Both the position numbers and the translations under genes were made by a program. Shown piece by piece: positions 62,688 through 64,000 of a stretch of DNA of 64,000 bases. The stretch lies in contig NZ_CP086615.1 in NCBI RefSeq assembly GCF_020883455.1, positions 1,550,001-1,614,000 on the forward strand, given 5' to 3'. Positions within the stretch are counted from its first letter, which is position 1; every line of letters starts with the position of its first letter. The DNA comes from Spiribacter halobius. GTDB lineage: Bacteria > Pseudomonadota > Gammaproteobacteria > Nitrococcales > Nitrococcaceae. Below the pieces are notes generated by a model. That model saw only the letters and a program-made list of their open reading frames with translations. It made no database searches and was not told the DNA's origin.

Positions 62688-64000
62688 GTGACACGGCGCT
62701 TCGGCGGATGCGGGCTAGTGCTGGCGCTGCTTCCGGCCGTGGCGGCGGCGGATTGCGGCGAGCCCGCGACCCCGCTCGCCGCGGTGCGGGGCGCGGGTGA
62801 GGCGCCGCTGCCCCCAGGGCGGATGGTGACGGTGGAGGCGACGGTCACCGGCAGCTTCCCGGGTGGCGACGGGCTCGACGGGTTCTACGTGGAGTCTGCC
62901 ACCGAGCCCCGGGCCGGGGTGTTCGTCTACGCGCCGGAGGTGGACGCCGACGCCGCTCCCCGCAGCGCCGAGCGCTGGCGCATCCGGGCGCGTACCGGGC
63001 GCTACCGCGGGCGCATCCAGCTGGAGTCGGCCGAGGCACTGCAGCGCTGCGGCACCGCCAGCCTGGAGCCCGCGCCTCTGCGCCTGCCGGCCGCCGCAGG
63101 CGAGCTGGCCGGCCACAGTGACCGGCTGGTGCGCCTCGAGGGCGCGCTCGTGGTCACCGATGCCTGGGACCTGGCCCGTTACGGCAGCCTGGCCCTTGCC
63201 AGTCCGCAGCGGCGCATGCACCCGGCCAACGGCACGGCGGGGGGCGAGCCGGCCGGCGTGATCCTGGACGACGGCAGCTACCGGCGCGGCCCCGAGCCGA
63301 TCCCCCACCTCGATGCCGAGGGGACCCGCCGCCTCGGCAGCCGGGTCGAGTCGGCCGTCGGTGTGCTGACCCGGGCCTTCGGCGCCTGGCGGCTGCACCC
63401 GGTGCAGCCGGTACGCTTCCGCGATGACAATCCGCGCCGCCTGGCGCCGGTGCGCGAGCCGGGCGCGCTGCGGGCGGTGAACTTCAACCTGCGCAACTAC
63501 TTCCTCGACCGCGCCGGCCGCGGGCCCGACACCCCGTCGGGTTTCGAGCGCCAGCGCCGGCGGCTCGCGGCCAGCCTCGAGGCCCTCGACGCCGACGTCC
63601 TCGCCCTGCACGAGATCGAGAACCGCCCCGCGGTGGTGCGGGACCTGCTGCGCCTGGTCAATGCGGGCCGGGACGAGGCCCGGCGCTACGCCGCCGCCGC
63701 GGCGGCCATGGACCGCCGTGGCGTCATCCGCAGCGCGCTGCTCTACCGGCCGGCGCGCCTCACGCTCGAGTCCGTTCGTCTGGATGCTGCGCGGGTCCAC
63801 GACCGGCCTCCGGTGATCGCCGATTTCCGTGACCCGGACGGCCAGCGGCTGCGCGTCGCCGCGGCACACTTCAAATCCCGTGGCGGCTGTCCGCAGGCGG
63901 GCGACGTGGACCGGGGCGAGGGCTGCTGGGCGCAGCGGCGCCGGGCACAGGCCGACGCCCTCGCCGATGCCCTGGCGGCGGACGGTCCGGCGCCGGTGCT
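62688..64000 (+). CDS. Exported endonuclease/exonuclease/phosphatase-family nuclease (3' truncated by window)
   Basis: The visible part is about 437 residues. A signal peptide (TRRFGGCGLVLALLPAVAAA) is followed by an OB-fold-like region (about 40-230) and an EEP nuclease domain from about 255: AVNFNLRNYFLDRAGRG, LEALDADVLALHEIENRPAV and VAAAHFKSRGG. This matches ExeM/NucH-type extracellular nucleases. The start is GTG at 62688 with GGGAGGG seven bases upstream; an ATG at 62659 is less well placed. It is divergent from the leucine-dehydrogenase-like gene. The C-terminus lies beyond the window. Confidence 0.88.
   Translation, partial: MTRRFGGCGLVLALLPAVAAADCGEPATPLAAVRGAGEAPLPPGRMVTVEATVTGSFPGGDGLDGFYVESATEPRAGVFVYAPEVDADAAPRSAERWRIRARTGRYRGRIQLESAEALQRCGTASLEPAPLRLPAAAGELAGHSDRLVRLEGALVVTDAWDLARYGSLALASPQRRMHPANGTAGGEPAGVILDDGSYRRGPEPIPHLDAEGTRRLGSRVESAVGVLTRAFGAWRLHPVQPVRFRDDNPRRLAPVREPGALRAVNFNLRNYFLDRAGRGPDTPSGFERQRRRLAASLEALDADVLALHEIENRPAVVRDLLRLVNAGRDEARRYAAAAAAMDRRGVIRSALLYRPARLTLESVRLDAARVHDRPPVIADFRDPDGQRLRVAAAHFKSRGGCPQAGDVDRGEGCWAQRRRAQADALADALAADGPAPV

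Overview
The window is a chromosomal segment of a GC-rich gammaproteobacterium. The lexA-imuA-imuB, nadK/recN, hrcA-grpE-dnaK-dnaJ, bamE/fur and ssrA/smpB arrangements, together with a tmRNA tag of the type ANDDNYALAA, fit the Chromatiales/Ectothiorhodospiraceae side of the class. That placement is inferred from gene content and order; no 16S gene is present. Most of the window is dense, ordinary core genome. Many long antisense open frames are GC-rich shadows and are not annotated.

Layout. 1-7 kb: a truncated membrane sensor, a periplasmic glycerophosphodiesterase, a GAF/PAS/GGDEF/EAL protein and a TonB-dependent receptor. 7-18 kb: rsgA and orn, a rhodanese, the glycolate oxidase operon glcDEF, and ppsA divergent from its regulator ppsR. 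18-23 kb: an IscR-like regulator with one cluster cysteine missing, a MoxR-DUF58-transglutaminase operon and an OlsB-like acyltransferase. 23-33 kb: an HDOD-GGDEF protein, an exported protein with two Gly-Glu repeat tracts divergent from a PKHD hydroxylase, an SRAP protein, a proline-racemase-family enzyme coupled to an MDR oxidoreductase, and a large PAS/GGDEF membrane protein.

32.7-36.8 kb is the clearest accessory segment. About 4 kb (phosphoribosyltransferase, COG2187-type kinase, PRPP-synthetase-like protein, broken oxidoreductase remnant, GNAT) lies between two diverged ~102-bp copies of the ssrA 3' end, terminator and flank. This is what integration or recombination at ssrA would leave. 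No integrase remains.

37-50 kb: smpB, an NSS transporter, ratA-rnfH, bamE divergent from fur, nadK-recN, and the heat-shock cluster hrcA-grpE-dnaK-dnaJ followed by dapB. A CIRCE operator and a sigma70-like promoter precede hrcA. A 266-bp MITE-like palindromic element (33-bp perfect terminal inverted repeats, two internal 22-bp-stem cruciform arms) sits between nadK and hrcA, abutting the nadK start codon. 50-64 kb: a small unknown protein with its own terminator, TSUP and EamA transporters, an FAD oxidoreductase, an orphan ParA, an FAH-family enzyme, the SOS cluster lexA-imuA-imuB behind a perfect LexA box (no dnaE2 beside it), relA, a DEDD exonuclease coupled to a leucine-dehydrogenase-like gene, and a truncated secreted nuclease.

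The intergenic spaces carry several families of palindromic repeats. These include 31-bp mirrored arms built from short CAAGT/CAAAGT units, a 29-bp inverted repeat, and a REP-like motif seen three times. They are the main material here that the genes do not explain.
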